DNA of 64,000 nucleotides from Ignelater luminosus (lineage: Eukaryota > Arthropoda > Insecta > Coleoptera > Elateridae): contig VTPC01091013.1 of assembly GCA_011009095.1 (NCBI GenBank), forward strand, positions 40,196 through 104,195. The letters run 5' to 3'. Shown here piece after piece: positions 36,027 through 48,502 of the stretch. The notes beneath the pieces were generated by a model. The model saw only the letters and a list, made by a program, of their open reading frames with translations, ran no database searches and was not told the DNA's origin. Both the position numbers and the translations under genes were made by a program. Within the stretch, counting starts at the first letter, position 1. Every line of letters begins with the position of its first letter.

Positions 36027-36135
36027 TTCGTCTTTTCCTTTCATCACGCACATCTTAACGTCTGGTTCACTGGAATACCATGATAATCGCTGTTGCTCTC
36101 GAAGATCCGAAATGCTTAGATTATAAACAAGGTTC
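36027..36135 (-). CDS. Sema1a: Semaphorin class 1 internal exon, upstream of the exon at 1479-1674
   Basis: This 109-base exon carries one base finishing a codon and 36 full codons. It reads NLVYNLSISDLREQQRLSWY, then SSEPDVKMCVMKGKDE. This is the N-terminal part of the Sema domain: the (GAR)N-VY-ISL-DL blade, the conserved Cys and the KGK motif. The acceptor is a pyrimidine tract ending TTTCAG above 36135 and the donor is GTAAGT at 36021-36026. The exon ends in phase 0 and the exon at 1479-1674 starts in phase 0, giving KGKDE followed by ENCQNYIRV, exactly as the family requires. The split first codon would be Arg (AG|G) if the preceding exon ends in the usual GAR motif. The preceding exons (signal peptide, HTDHF block) were looked for up to 64000 and not found. 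Confidence 0.9.
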
Positions 36136-36571
36136 CTGAAACAAAGAAAAGGATTTAGAAAGTAAAGCCTGTGAAGCATAAAGAAAAGCATTTCGCTTTT
36201 GGTATTTTGTTTTAAAAATGAATTTGCAATAAAAACAATAATCTTTATACAGCGTGCTCAAACGTCATCACAATTTAAAAACATCAAAAAATGCTAACTG
36301 AGAAAAGTTCTAAAATTCTCTTAAACTATATAGGGTGTTCAACTACAAATATTTTGTCTTAAAAGGAATAATTTATTTTGTTACTTTCTTACCCTTGGTT
36401 CACTTCTAATTGCAACAATATAGCGCTATACGGTCTAGACCTAGCCATTTCATCGTTATTCAATTGTTTGTAATAAAAAGTTTTTAGTTTTATTCTTCTG
36501 CAGAGGTAAACGTCAATCTCTGTTATTTAAAGATAATTAATGAAGTTTCAACTGGACAGTTTTGTTATATA
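36136..36571. other. Intron upstream of the semaphorin exon
   Basis: Holds the acceptor tract of the exon at 36027-36135 and a TATAGGGTGTTC string near 36330 resembling insect transposon termini. Confidence 0.5.
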
Positions 36572-37417
36572 CAGTATGTCCACATTTCGATGCTCTCTAT
36601 TGGGATCTCGAAATTGCAAGAGATACGAAGTCGATTAAATTAGAAAAGATTTGGCGAGTTTGGAGATCAGTTTACTCATTATTTTGTTTTTTCAAAAAAG
36701 TTTACGGTTTACCAGATATTTGCTAAAAATGAAATTATCTTATTTTTTTTAAATAAAAAACATTTCCCACTTAGTGTGCCATGGCTTTAAACATATGAAA
36801 ATCATTGATTTTTGTCAGATAAATTACATTTGTTATATAACAATTACTAGAACAAAACAAAAAACGCTTTCAAGATACTTTACTGAGCATTCACAGATAG
36901 CATCAAATAAGCATCTAATGCTCCATAAAAGCGTATTTTTTTTGTTTTAGCTATTCTTGGGTAACAAATAAATTTCTTTGATAAAACTCCACGAGTTTGT
37001 GTGTTAGATGTCATGGTACACTATGATGAAAACTGATTTTCATTTCATAACTCGGTAAAACAAAAGAATCGCTATGTCAAACCAGGTATCACTGAAAAGC
37101 ATTTAAGGAGTGCTGTTTAGTAATATGAAAATCAAGTAGGCGTTCCATTAGAAAGATTTAGATTTACGTTTCAGCGCCGAAGTAAAACAAAAGACAATTG
37201 CGAAAATATTTTTTTTGTGTTTCAGAGTAAATTCTCTTAAAAAAATAAAATAATTTCGTTTTTAGCAAATATCTAGTAAGCCGTGAGTTTTTTTGAAAAA
37301 ACAGAAGCATAAGTAAACTGATCTCCAAAATAGCCAAATCTTTTCTAATTTAACTGACTTCGTATCTCTTACAATTTCCGAGATCCCAATAGTGAGCATC
37401 GAGATGTGGACACACTG
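36572..37417. mobile_element. 846-base non-autonomous element with 166-base inverted ends
   Basis: The left arm 36572-36737 and right arm 37252-37417 are near-identical inverted copies of 166 bases, starting CAGTATGTCCACAT and ending ATGTGGACACACTG. TA lies on both sides (36570-36571 and 37418-37419), as for Tc1/mariner-mobilised elements. The 514-base centre has no coding potential I could read. Confidence 0.85.
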
Positions 37418-40400
37418 TATAGTGATTAAAAAAAATGCAAATCATTATTTCCTCCGATTCTTTTATAATAGAACACCTTGCACCTGTTACCATGAATAAC
37501 AAAGACTAGAATCAGTTTGGAGCATCATACCTTAAACTTTATGAGTTTTAAATGACAGCTGTTGTTTGAATATTCGCCCTGTATAGCAGCTACTGTTTCG
37601 AGGAGATAATTTGTATTATTAAAAGAAGTTGAATACAGAACAATGAAATTTGTCACCTCAAAAGTCATGACCACACTTTTTAGATCAACCTGTATATTTT
37701 TGGTATGTATCTTGAAAAGCAACATAAATAGCAGAAAACTATTTAGACGAGTGACTCGCCTTTGTTTTGGGCTGAGTCACACCATATAATTATAAAACTG
37801 TACATACGTAGACGAAAATAATCACCAACAAAGGCAGTTTCTCCAAGACATATGCTAACCTTTCCTCAGAAACTTCATCATCAGTTTACCAAAACATAGA
37901 TATACAGTCAAACAATTTTCTTTCATCATTACAACTTTAGATGTGAAGAGCGTAACCGATATGGACCAAAATTTACTGATATTTACTTCCTACAGGATTA
38001 TGAATAATTTAAGTCCAGTATTGAATTTATTAATAAATCTATTGGCGTTTTGTAGGCAACTCATAACAACGTAAATTGACATTTGATCACCCAAGGGATA
38101 GTGCTAAAATTATTATTCATCTACTTGGATAGTTTGCGCAAATACAGAAGTAGTAATAGATGAAATGGTATTATGGCTCAGTATTAAGCCAATGATAATG
38201 GTATTATGGAATTGTAAAAAATTGTCCTTGTAGATTAGTCTGAGCCACGTGTTTTAACAGTAAGTGCTAAGAAAAGGAAATTCTTGGCTAATGAGTACAA
38301 TTACAGTTATCAAATGGCCTTTGCATCTCGAGTTTCGACAGCTGATTAAAGGTGATAAAAGAGAATTCCCAGATTTTGGCTTACCAAAGAGCAAAGACAA
38401 TGATCGTTACAGGGACACCTTTTTGGCATCATGTACAGGTAGGCTGAAATGAATAATATCCTACATCAAACTTTTAGGAGTCAAGAAAAAAACGCCGACT
38501 GATTGGTCAATGAATTATTAAAATTCTGTTTGGCTGTAGATTCTCACTACCTCGGAACCTTCAATATAATTATTACTTGTTATATCAAATTATATGTAAA
38601 ACCAAAGATTTTAGTAGTATTTCATCTGAAAACAACCCTAAAAGTACATTTCTCATCTAGTAAAGATTTTAGACATATTACAAAAGAGAGTAATTCATAT
38701 TTTATTTTTCGTAGTGAAGAAAAATGCCCCTTTTAACATCGGAATATCGCATTGTAAAATATTGAAAAAACAATACGCATGAATACAGTTGGTGTTTCCA
38801 GATCGCTTATATTTATCATTATTTTAGCAAACTCCAATTTTCACAAACATGAAGATGTATTTACGAACGAGAAAACTGGCTTTAAAGAGGAAAAACACAT
38901 CTAATAAAATATTAATCTAGACTGAAACGTGAATATGCGATTTTTCACAAATTTGATGAAACGAAAACAACAGCGGATGCGAACAAAGTTTAAAGCACCC
39001 CAGAATGAGAACAGGACACGTACTTCAGACAATATAATTTGTCTGAGTATGTCGGCGTTCGATCGGGTTTGTATTAGCTATCCACTCTTTTGTCAACGAC
39101 CTACGCTATTTTTATACGAAAACGACATATACGAATCTTTACATATTAAAATTCTGCAGAAATTGTGTTTGTCAAGAAGAATCGATACAAAACTTAAGCG
39201 TTTGCATAAGAATCAGTTACATTTCCTTAAGTATGTCGGAAGATGTTAAAATGTTTGATCGTTGCAGAAATTTCCGTCGTAATATACTTCTAAAGTCGTA
39301 ACTTCCACCAATGAGGCAGAAGTGTGCTAAAAGTCAAAACTGCAACGACATTATAATAAATTGAAGTTTGCAGTAACTGCAGCAACTATAAACGTTGAAA
39401 TTTATGATGATTATTTGTAGCATATTAAATCTAGACACATTGCAGACATGTTTAACTCCAATAAACTAGCGCACTGCAAACAGAAGGCACTGTGTTTTGC
39501 CAAGAAATTGTTATTCATTAAGTTAAATTGGCTTTACTGAAGTTACACTATTAAATATTGTCCTCCCTCTTTCGCTTAATACATGTATCTAAAATTGGGT
39601 TCGGGAAGCCGAGCCTTAGTAAAAGCGTTCCTAATCCTGTAATACCTTTTAGACATCTTACAAGACGAAGAATATTTTATATTACTGTTGTGATATTGAT
39701 GTTTGAACAAGAAATTAAAAGCATTAATTTTCTGTTTTTATTTAATTTTTTTTAAAATTTTAACTTGCAGAAATATAGCTGTTCAAAATGGCAACGTTGC
39801 ATTTGTGGAAATATCTAGACTGATTTTATAGATGGCAACTAGAATTCCAAAAGAATCAGTCCAACGTGGTCGAAATATGGCTAATGTTTAATTCTATGGT
39901 TTGCATTACCTACAATCAAAATATGCCACTTTACGTTGTCTTTTGCTTATCATTCTCTTAATTGTAACTCATTGCAAATGTGAATGACACGAACGTGTCA
40001 TCAAGGACTGCGGGTACTTTTATTTTATACATCAGTCCAAAGACTAGGGGCTTAGCATCAACAACTAAACTTTTATTCAAACAAGACCTGGTGATGCTTT
40101 TAGACACCTTCATACCAGAAAAGGAGTTTCCTGTAAGTGCCATATCTCGAATATAGCAGAATATTGTTTTAATATTTCTTAATTAGTACTACCCTTACGT
40201 CAGGATCGCATAGCGCAAATAAGCACAAAAATTGAGAATATCCAGCTTCAATCTGCAAACGACTTCTTCAGTAAACAACTTCTCTTCTAACTTATTGTTT
40301 GTATAATAGCAATGCACAACAGCTTCACTGCTGATTCCTCTTAGGGAAAAATTGCCTTAAAAAATACTTGCAACTTCTACAGATATCGTCTGGCAGAGTG

Positions 40401-41017
40401 AGAATAGAATTGAAGAATAAGCTTCGCATCGATAAATAGTTACTTGAAGGCAAATATGACAAAACGAATAAAAAAAAACTTTCTGGCGATTCTCGCAAAA
40501 ACATCCAGAACTGTCAAAAGGCCTAGAAAAGCCCTAAGACAACCCCAGGAACATGTAGAGAGTAGATGTTATCATGTGGATTCACTTCTGTTGTTGAAAA
40601 TGACTGAAATGTTGGTTTTGATGAGCATGAGAAGATTGTTGGCCATTGGATAATATTAGTTATGGCTAGAGATAAGCTATAGAGAGATCGAATTGATGAT
40701 ATCTTGAAAGTCGGGACGAGTAGATTCAGCCGTCACCCCAGCTTTACTGCAACTTGGATCAAGTCTTGTTTCAATTCTGTCTATATAACACTGAAAAAGC
40801 CACAACTTATCAGGATCACACTCACTGCACAATCACAGGTATTTATTATACATTATACAGTCTCAGCTCGTAAAATGACAATGGATAAAAGATAAGAAAG
40901 AATGTCCAAAAATTAGTCCTATCACACAAATTAATATTTGCCAAACGGTACATGCGCGAAAGCAACTGTGATTCAGTTAGCATAGTGTCCAGGTTGCCGT
41001 CCAACAGAAAACATGGC
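37418..41017. other. Intron sequence, no element recognised
   Basis: Open frames at 38264-38452, 38929-39249 and 39958-40143 (minus) were inspected and show no recognisable family. A CGCCCTGTATAG string near 37575 resembles repeated insect transposon termini. Confidence 0.45.
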
Positions 41018-42231
41018 ATACTGACTTCCATCAAAATCCCAACACATGGAAGTTGCTGATCAATTTTAGTGAAATTTTCATAAAGGAAATATAACAATCG
41101 GTATGTAATAACCGTCAATTTTGCGAACTGTTTGTTCACTATTGCCTTCTAGACATTTACAAGAATGCCAAGAGTTCGTCAACGTGAATATTATAGGCAA
41201 TTAAATGATTTTAAACGTGGCCGTATTACTGGTATGAGAGAGGCCGGACTTTCGTTTAGAGATAATGCTGGCCGTGTTGTAAACCATGATGTTTCAACGG
41301 TGTTGAGATGTTGGTCCAGATGCTCCGAAGAAGGAGTTCAACAACGTCGCCGGAGGACTCCAGATCGTGAAAAACGACATTTAAGACTTTTGGCCACAAG
41401 AGACAGATTTTCCACAACTCGGCCAATTGCAAATGATTGGATGGGAGGTGTAGGACGCAGAATGTCAATCGCTGGATAAAATCTTATGGCCTACGTTCGT
41501 ATCGTCCATTTTTGTGTTTTCCTCTTACCCCATCTCACCGTGTTCGCAGGCTATAATGGAGCAACGAAAGAGTGAATTGGGTACAAGAATGGCATCAAAT
41601 TGTGTTCAGTGACGAGTCTCGATTTTGTTTGTGGGCCCACGACGCACGGTCGTAGGAGGGTCAGGCGGATGCGTGGAGAACTCAAAGATGCAACATTTTT
41701 TGTGGAACGCAACACAGACCTCACACAAGAGCAATATTTTATGGTAACAGACCACCCTTGGTCTTCCTTGACGGCAACTTAAACGCAGCCGGTTACATTG
41801 CCAATGTGCTGAAGCCTGCTGCACTTCCACATTTTCGGGGGCTTGAAAATCCCATTTTCCAACAAGATAATACGCGCCCCCGTACAACACGCTTTTTGGA
41901 AGAAGTTAACGTTGTCGTCCTCCCATACCCTGCTCGGTAGCCTGATTTGTCACATATTGAGCATGTATGGGATGTGATCGGTAGGCGGCTGAGTAATTTA
42001 CCACACCCTCCAGACAACTTGCACCATCTTCGACTGCAGATTCAGAAAGCTTGAAATGATATACCACAAACCGATATTGATCATTTGATTGACAGCAAGC
42101 CACGCCGTCTAAATGAATGCATAGCAAATCGTGGCAGAGCAACTCATTATTGAAAAAACTTTTTTTATTTATGTACTTTTGTTTTCAATCTTTTATTATA
42201 GGTGTTGCGATTTTTTTGGAAGTCAGCATAT
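41018..42231 (+). mobile_element. Tc1-like element with decayed inverted ends
   Basis: The left end reads TACTGACTTCCATCAAAATC then CCAACAC (41019-41045). The right end, in reverse complement, reads TGCTGACTTCCAAAAAAATC then GCAACACC (about 42200-42230). These differ at only a few positions over about 28 bases and enclose the transposase pseudogene. The exact first base and target duplication are uncertain. Confidence 0.75.
41165..42153 (+). pseudogene. Tc1-family transposase (DD34E type), broken
   Basis: From the ATG at 41165 it reads MPRVRQREYYRQLNDFKRGR, then GMREAGLSFRD and STVLRCW, the paired HTH region of an abundant insect Tc1 family. RLLATRDRFSTTRPIA follows. After a frameshift near 41460 come IKSYGLRSYRP, WVQEWHQIVFSDESRFCLW (first Asp), RRVRRMRGE, FFVERNT, PLVFLDGNLNAAGYIANVL, NPIFQQDNTRPRTT (second Asp) and PDLSHIEHVWDVIGRRL (Glu). 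The end is MNECIANRGRATHY-like, with TGA at 42151. Breaks include a TAA near 41550, a TAG near 41655, a TAG in the SPDL motif at 41938-41940, and a TGA near 42053. The Asp-Glu spacer is about four residues short of the usual 34. Confidence 0.88.
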
Positions 42232-42615
42232 ATTTTGTTCAAGGAACAAATAGAACCACAAGAGCGTCCCAGAATGAGGTACCAACATTCTAAGCAAAGC
42301 TCTGTAGTTGAACGTTTAATTGATTTTTTCTTAAATTGTAAAATAAGCCAAATTTTAACAAAACCGAGTATGGGTTAATTGTCAAGTATATAAACCTAGT
42401 GTAAGAATGCTGTTTCTTCGTCAAGGAAGTCGGAGGAAAAAGATCTGTTTGAATAATTTGTATAAAAACAGTCAATAGAGTTATGACAAACTAAAAGCAA
42501 CAGCTGAACAGGTCAAAAACTGAAAATGGCAATTGAAACACGCAAAAGTCAGAAAACAAGGTCTGATCAAATGAGATAATTATGACAGACTCACTGTGAC
42601 AGAAAAAAGGAGTAA

Positions 42616-43222
42616 ATGAGAGAATGCTTCACAGAAATATTTATGGGTGATTTGAACCAGACACTTTTCACCGATGAATGTAATTATTAAATCACTAATT
42701 GCCATAATAACCATATTTATGCACAAGAAAACCTTTACGAAGTAAGACAAACAAGGCATCAGTATAAGTTTCCGGTGAATATTTGGACAGGAATAATAGA
42801 TGATTTTCTGATTGGTCCTGTTTTTCTACCTCCAAGACTAACTGGTGAGCTATACGGAGCATTTCTCACTCATCAGTTAGAGGAGAATGCATGACGGTGC
42901 TTCTCCACATTTTAGCGTAGTTGCCCGTAACTGGTTGGACGAAAACTACCCTAATAGAATGATCGGACGAAATGAACCCCATCCATGGCCACCGTGATTA
43001 CTCGATTTAGATCCACTGGTTTTTTTTCTTTGGGGACATTTGAATACCTTAATTTACAGAACACCAATACAAGATGTAGATGATTTACGGCAATGAATAC
43101 TGGATGGGTGCCAGCAAATTAGAAACATGCCGGGAATATTTGAGAGGGTTCGACCGTCTACTAAAAGAAGAACGCAAAGCTGCATCATTGCTGAAGGTGG
43201 ACATTTTGAACAATTTCTGTAA
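42616..43222 (+). pseudogene. DD41D-type transposase remnant, catalytic half
   Basis: Reading starts MRECFTEIFMGDLNQTLFTD, with the first catalytic Asp in LFTDE. It continues HIYAQENL, NIWTGIIDDFLIGPVFLP, LTGELYGAFL. A one-base shift leads to MHDGASPHFSVVARNWLDEN (second Asp), then MIGRNEPHPWPP and DLDPLVFFLWGHL. The third acidic position is Val instead of Asp, 41 residues after the second by my count. The end is IAEGGHFEQFL with TAA at 43220-43222. Stops occur at NCNY-stop, after WPP and in DLRQ-stop. This is the insect mariner-superfamily group with long D-D spacing. The helix-turn-helix half is absent. Confidence 0.8.
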
Positions 43223-43441
43223 AAATTGGCGTATCTAATGTATTGTGTCGATTAAAATAAAAACCAGTGTCGTGGAAATACTGGCGTTTGTACAACCAGT
43301 GTACCCCTGTATCTCCGTCACTGGTTTACTAATATTTAAAGTTTCATTACAATCTATTAGATAAACATGTTGCCCAGATTTGATGAATTTATCTTTTCTA
43401 CTCTTTAAATGATTCAAACAATTGTGATAATTTTCATGAAA

Positions 43442-43564
43442 TTGCAACACCCTGTAGTTGGAAAACGGTTAGTTTTACGACCATGATTTATTAAGACTTT
43501 CTGGGTTAAAATTGCTCAAAGTATCACCTCCTGAAGTTATGACACGAACCTAAGTTACACCCTG
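43442..43564 (+). repeat. Terminal region with two ACACCCTGTA ends
   Basis: GCAACACCCTGTAG near 43443-43456 and GTTACACCCTGTATA at 43555-43567 have the CACCCTG-TA form of many insect Tc1/mariner-type ends. They probably mark the right end of the DD41D remnant just upstream (stop at 43222). The outer one is followed by TA at 43565-43566. The matching left end was not found. Confidence 0.5.
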
Positions 43565-46500
43565 TATAGTATAAATGTTCTTGAGAGGTGGTATTTGAAC
43601 CAAACAAAAAAACAAACATCAATAATTTGCTAAAAAATAGAAAACTAGCTTTGTTAAAGTTCAAGATTATATGTACAACAAATTGCACATACTCAGATAT
43701 TGCCTAAGTACCTGGCGATATGCCCAGTTTGATTAATATGCAATTTATAACAAGCGATCGTTAAAATTTCAGTTCCCAGGAGGCTATGAAAGAAAAAATT
43801 ATGTCTTAGCTTATTTCATAAAATTATCTGCCGAATTGACACTTTGTATTAGAAAGAAGGCAAAATCATCAGTTTATAGGTTATGCGTTGGCATGCGTTG
43901 TGTCCCTTAGGAAAGATTTCACAATGGGAACTGAAATTTTAATGATCGCTCGTTATCATGTTACAAGGTGCAAAAAATTCAGAAAGGAAAAGCTGTAGTA
44001 AGAAGAATGTAATTTTAATTATGATCGTAATTGAGATATCAACTGCAACAATTAATTACGTTGATTCTTTTATTTACTTGATCTTGAGTATGATAAAGAG
44101 ATATTCTTAACTCTAACAACAGTTTTCGATAACCGACTCGAGGCAAAATCTACGCGATCCTACCGTGCAATATTACTGGATTAAGGAAACACAATTTTTA
44201 TTAATTCTTTTCCAGACAGTTAATGTTATAACGAGTAGATTTGCCAATATTTACTAATCATCAATCAAAGTTGTTAATATTTAGCGTGGGATCGTTGCCA
44301 ATAATGACAATATAATTTGGAAATTTAAGCTCGAATTATGAAAATGATATTTGATGTTAACTAAATAAAAAAAATGAATTTAGGCACGACATTAAATAAT
44401 ATTTACCTTGCTTAATGTTCGTCACTGGAAATTCCTCTATTATGTTCAACAATTACGATTATCAACATATATGTCTAAAAAATTATGTTCGATGAAGATA
44501 TGGAAGGACAACTCATAAACGACAGCGTCTGTTTATATATGCATGAGAGTTCATACATACCATTAATCGGGTTTGTTTATACAGCAGTTCTATTATCATA
44601 CAGATTAAAATCTCCAAAAAAATTCATGTATGCACACAACAATAATGTAAGCTGTCGATATGTCAGAACGCATTTCCCGCGATTCAGCGCAGGAAATACA
44701 AAAGTAGTAGATTATAAAGAAGATAAGTGAGATTTCAATTTAGAAATTTGAAAGTGTTGGGATTTGAATATAGCTGACGAGGTAGAGCTCGAGGATGGCC
44801 GTTTCTCATATCAGTAATCTTTGGCGCGGCCTTTGGAATCGATCTAACAAAACCCTTCTTTTTGTGCTGACATCGAGTTTGCACGCGACAAAGGATCATA
44901 GATACTAAATCACACGAGCAACTACGATAGATGCCAGAATTCTCGACTTTTTCCTGTGGAGGAAGCCACAGGATATGACATTCCACTTACGTCACATCAA
45001 TATCGGAAGACCGATTGAATTGAATGTAATTTAGATTTCGATTTCACAAAAACTTGGACAAATTGTAAGATTAGAATAATACTAAAAAAAGAAATAATGG
45101 TAATAAGGCACGATCTGCTTGAAAAAAGAAAAATAAGAATCCTTTCCGACATATCCGACTTCCACCACGCCGCCGTCTGAAACTCACTGCATAGTTACAT
45201 AAAGTACTGAAGTTTTTCTCATATCGCGAAGTTTGGTCAGGAGCTCAAAGGCTGCTGTTATTGGGGGTGTCGGATGGGAGGAATACAATGAATAAAAGCC
45301 GTACTTGTGGAACTTTCTTGTTTGCGTCTTGTTTTCTTTGGAATATAAGAAAATGTTAGCGGATACTGCGATTTCTTCTGACATTTACATTGCCATTGTG
45401 CTAGGATGCGGAAATATTTTAGACGTTGCTCGAGATAAAACTAGAAAACAAAAATAAAAGCTTTTGTCTTCCTAACAAATGTTAGTGCTCATTAACAAAA
45501 ATGTGCAAATAGAAATATTTTCTAGGTATCTATTTTTAAGTTAGCTCGAATCTCTTTATTCGAATCGGCGACCAAGGGGCGATAAAACCAGGTTGGCATC
45601 ATTGGATATGATCCCAAGGCGACCGCAAAATTTGCTGTTTTATGATAGCTAGGGTGTTCTAAAGAACGTGAATAATCTCGAAGTTTAAACAGCAAAGACA
45701 AAACGAGCTAAGCTTCGTCGAACTACCAAATCTAATAACGTTTTCTCAGCAAAAACCTTCCACATGGAGTTTGGCCTAGTTCTACTCGCAAATCAATTAC
45801 GACACCTTATAAGTCGAGATGGAAAACCTATTACTATATTTTATGTTCTAAGTTTTATTCAAGAGAGAATTTCATTTCAATAATAAATGTATAATCTGGA
45901 AAGCTAACGCAGAAGTTCTTAAATTACTTCGTCTCTTGCTCAACTTCTTTCTCTTTTATGAAAAACTGGTTATAATCATTAAAACCCTGAACGACTTCTT
46001 TTGTTAAATATTTGTTTAATAATTTTTTATTCTTTGAAGTTAAAAAAAAAGAAATTACACACATATGTTATTGGAAATGTGAGTTTAGATTTAACAACCA
46101 CTGGAATTTTTCAATTATGACTCTCACTATAATTAAATTAAAATTCCTGTCATGAGAAAATGCGCATTGTTGTATAAAACATTAAAATACTTGTAACGTA
46201 CAAATAATTATTCAAAATGATAGCAACAGCTGGCATCCAGACAAATCAATATTTAAAAATGTGGGGCTGCATTTTTCACCCCAGCTCTGGCCAATTTGCG
46301 CATTTGCGCTTCACTTTTCCTATAAACGCATTAGTATACACAACCGCTTGTTCAATTATAATTTTGATTAAGCAGTGTTGTAACGACAACAATCTAGTTA
46401 AGCTTATTTGAGTTATTTGTATTGTTAAAAGGGATTTTCTTTATACAGGGTGCAGTATCAGAGAGCGAGGTAGATGCTGATCTCGAAACCGTCAAACGAA

Positions 46501-48502
46501 TTTTCTTCATTAGCGTCAGAAATAATTCTTAATGCAGGCAACACAATAAAATTTATTTAAATACTAACAAATATAACCTAAGAAATAAGAAATGATAGTC
46601 TTGTTTATTAGTCTATCAAGTCTAAAATATCAAGAGTACAATTTTAAAATCTGAATTAAGTCTAAAATAATGATATATATAAATTACATCAAATGTCAGA
46701 TTAACTTAATCAGATGCATAACATCGTAAAATGATTTAAAAAGCCAAAAAATCCTGAAATTTTAAATGTTTCTCCATGCGTAGCATGACGTGATCCATGT
46801 CTGAAAATGACGTCATCCTGTTTTAAGTACCTTAATTGTTTTCACGACATCTTTTAGAATCTCTAGTGTTCTTTAACATCATATGAGTTTGAATTCAGTG
46901 AAAATAAAAGCTCCAGCGACGTGGAAATTTCGAATACGTCGCGAAAGATTATACAGGGTGTACCTAAAAGAACTAACAGTTTTATGTGGATTTTGTACTG
47001 GTTCAAATATCACTAAAGTTATTATTGAAAATTACAAGTGCAATTACCTCGCAGAGAAAAATAACCAGAACTTGCCATATTCGCACCTGCAGTATTTTCC
47101 TAAGAAACTATTGTGTTGTTACAAAAACTCGAGTTCTTTTTTTATGTTATCTCATTTGCTACTTCCCCTTTTGTGTTCATTTGGCTATTTCACTTAGCAG
47201 TAATTAGCACAAGGTTATTCTAAGAGACAAGCTACCAACTGGAAGGTAAGGCATCTTCCTTCACTTATGTTAGATGGTCTTTTCTAAATCATTTAAATGA
47301 TGTTGGCTGTTTTGGGTTTTAAACAGCGACAACACCGTCTGCTCATTTCAAGATTTTTGTCGATTCTTGTTTGGAAATTGTTAATAAATTTGCTGTAGTA
47401 CATCGAAGGAGAGATTTTTATTCAAAGTGCCGACCACAGGAATTAGTTCGCACTTCAAATTCTTAAGCTTCTGTATCATTTACCACACAGAATTAAAAAC
47501 CTTCTAACCTAAAGGAAACATGGGTTTAAATACCTTGACTGCTCATCAAGCCTAACCGGTTCACGAAAGAATGGTAAATACTGAGAGGACCAAAATGCAT
47601 GTCCAATTCAGAGAAGAATTATTGAAAATGTATCGACCATTTTCATTCCGTCGAATAACAAAAAGAAAAAATCATTTTCAGCAGTTGAGTTAGGAGAAAT
47701 TGTTCATATGCTTTGGCAAAACAGCATTTTCCAGTAACTACCACCAGGTACGAAATATTCAAAAGTAAAGTGTTTTGGTCTTAACACAGACTTAATCTAA
47801 ATTCTATACCAAACCTTCATTTTTATTTAATTACTTCATACATATTTACTTAAAAACAAACATAGGGATCTCATCTGGATGTATCTTAAAGAGAATTTCA
47901 TTCCTGCTTCAAAACTCGCAAAAATGTTGAGAAATATCCAGTAAATCGAGTGACGTCTATTTTGCGTGATTTATTGGTCATCAGTTAACGTCACAAGGTA
48001 GACGTCTTTTTGACGTCATACTAAAAAATGGGATTTTTGACAGCCAAACTAGAACAAAAATGGCATCTAAACGACGTCAATTATCGGATTCGGAACTTGG
48101 GGCGGAACATGTCAAATTAATCAAATGAGTTCCGACGTCACCTGACTTGCTTGGCGCCGCTCTAACCGAAAGTAACTCACAGTCTTTCGAAATTCCGTCC
48201 TATAGAAATGAAGTACCAGAAAAGATTCCTATTTTCCGGAATATTACAACCATGTAGTTGCAATGTCGTCGGTATTTGTTTTTTTTTCGGTTTAGATGGC
48301 TATATGTAAAGGCTTGAATACGAAAGTGTTGGTTGATGATTAGTCACTTGATGATTCTTTTATTGTTTTTCGTCGAATCCGTCTTCTTTTGTGGCCGAGT
48401 GTACGATGTTCGATGTAATTTCATCGGCGCCCGTTGAAATTATTTTTGCACGTGTCTTTCAGACACATAAACATACATTGTAGTGGTTTACAGTGTAATA
48501 TA
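43565..48502. other. Intron sequence with scattered TACAGGGTG termini
   Basis: No gene was recognised. TACAGGGTG strings occur at about 46444 and 46952 in the same orientation. Sequence after 46480 (AAACCGTCAAACGAA and a following GCAGGCAACA) resembles 57195-57260, suggesting a decayed dispersed repeat. Confidence 0.45.

Noticed and set aside
35853..36191. 112-codon minus-strand open frame
   Set aside because: Only the splice-bounded part 36027-36135 matches semaphorin; the rest is intron that happens to be open.
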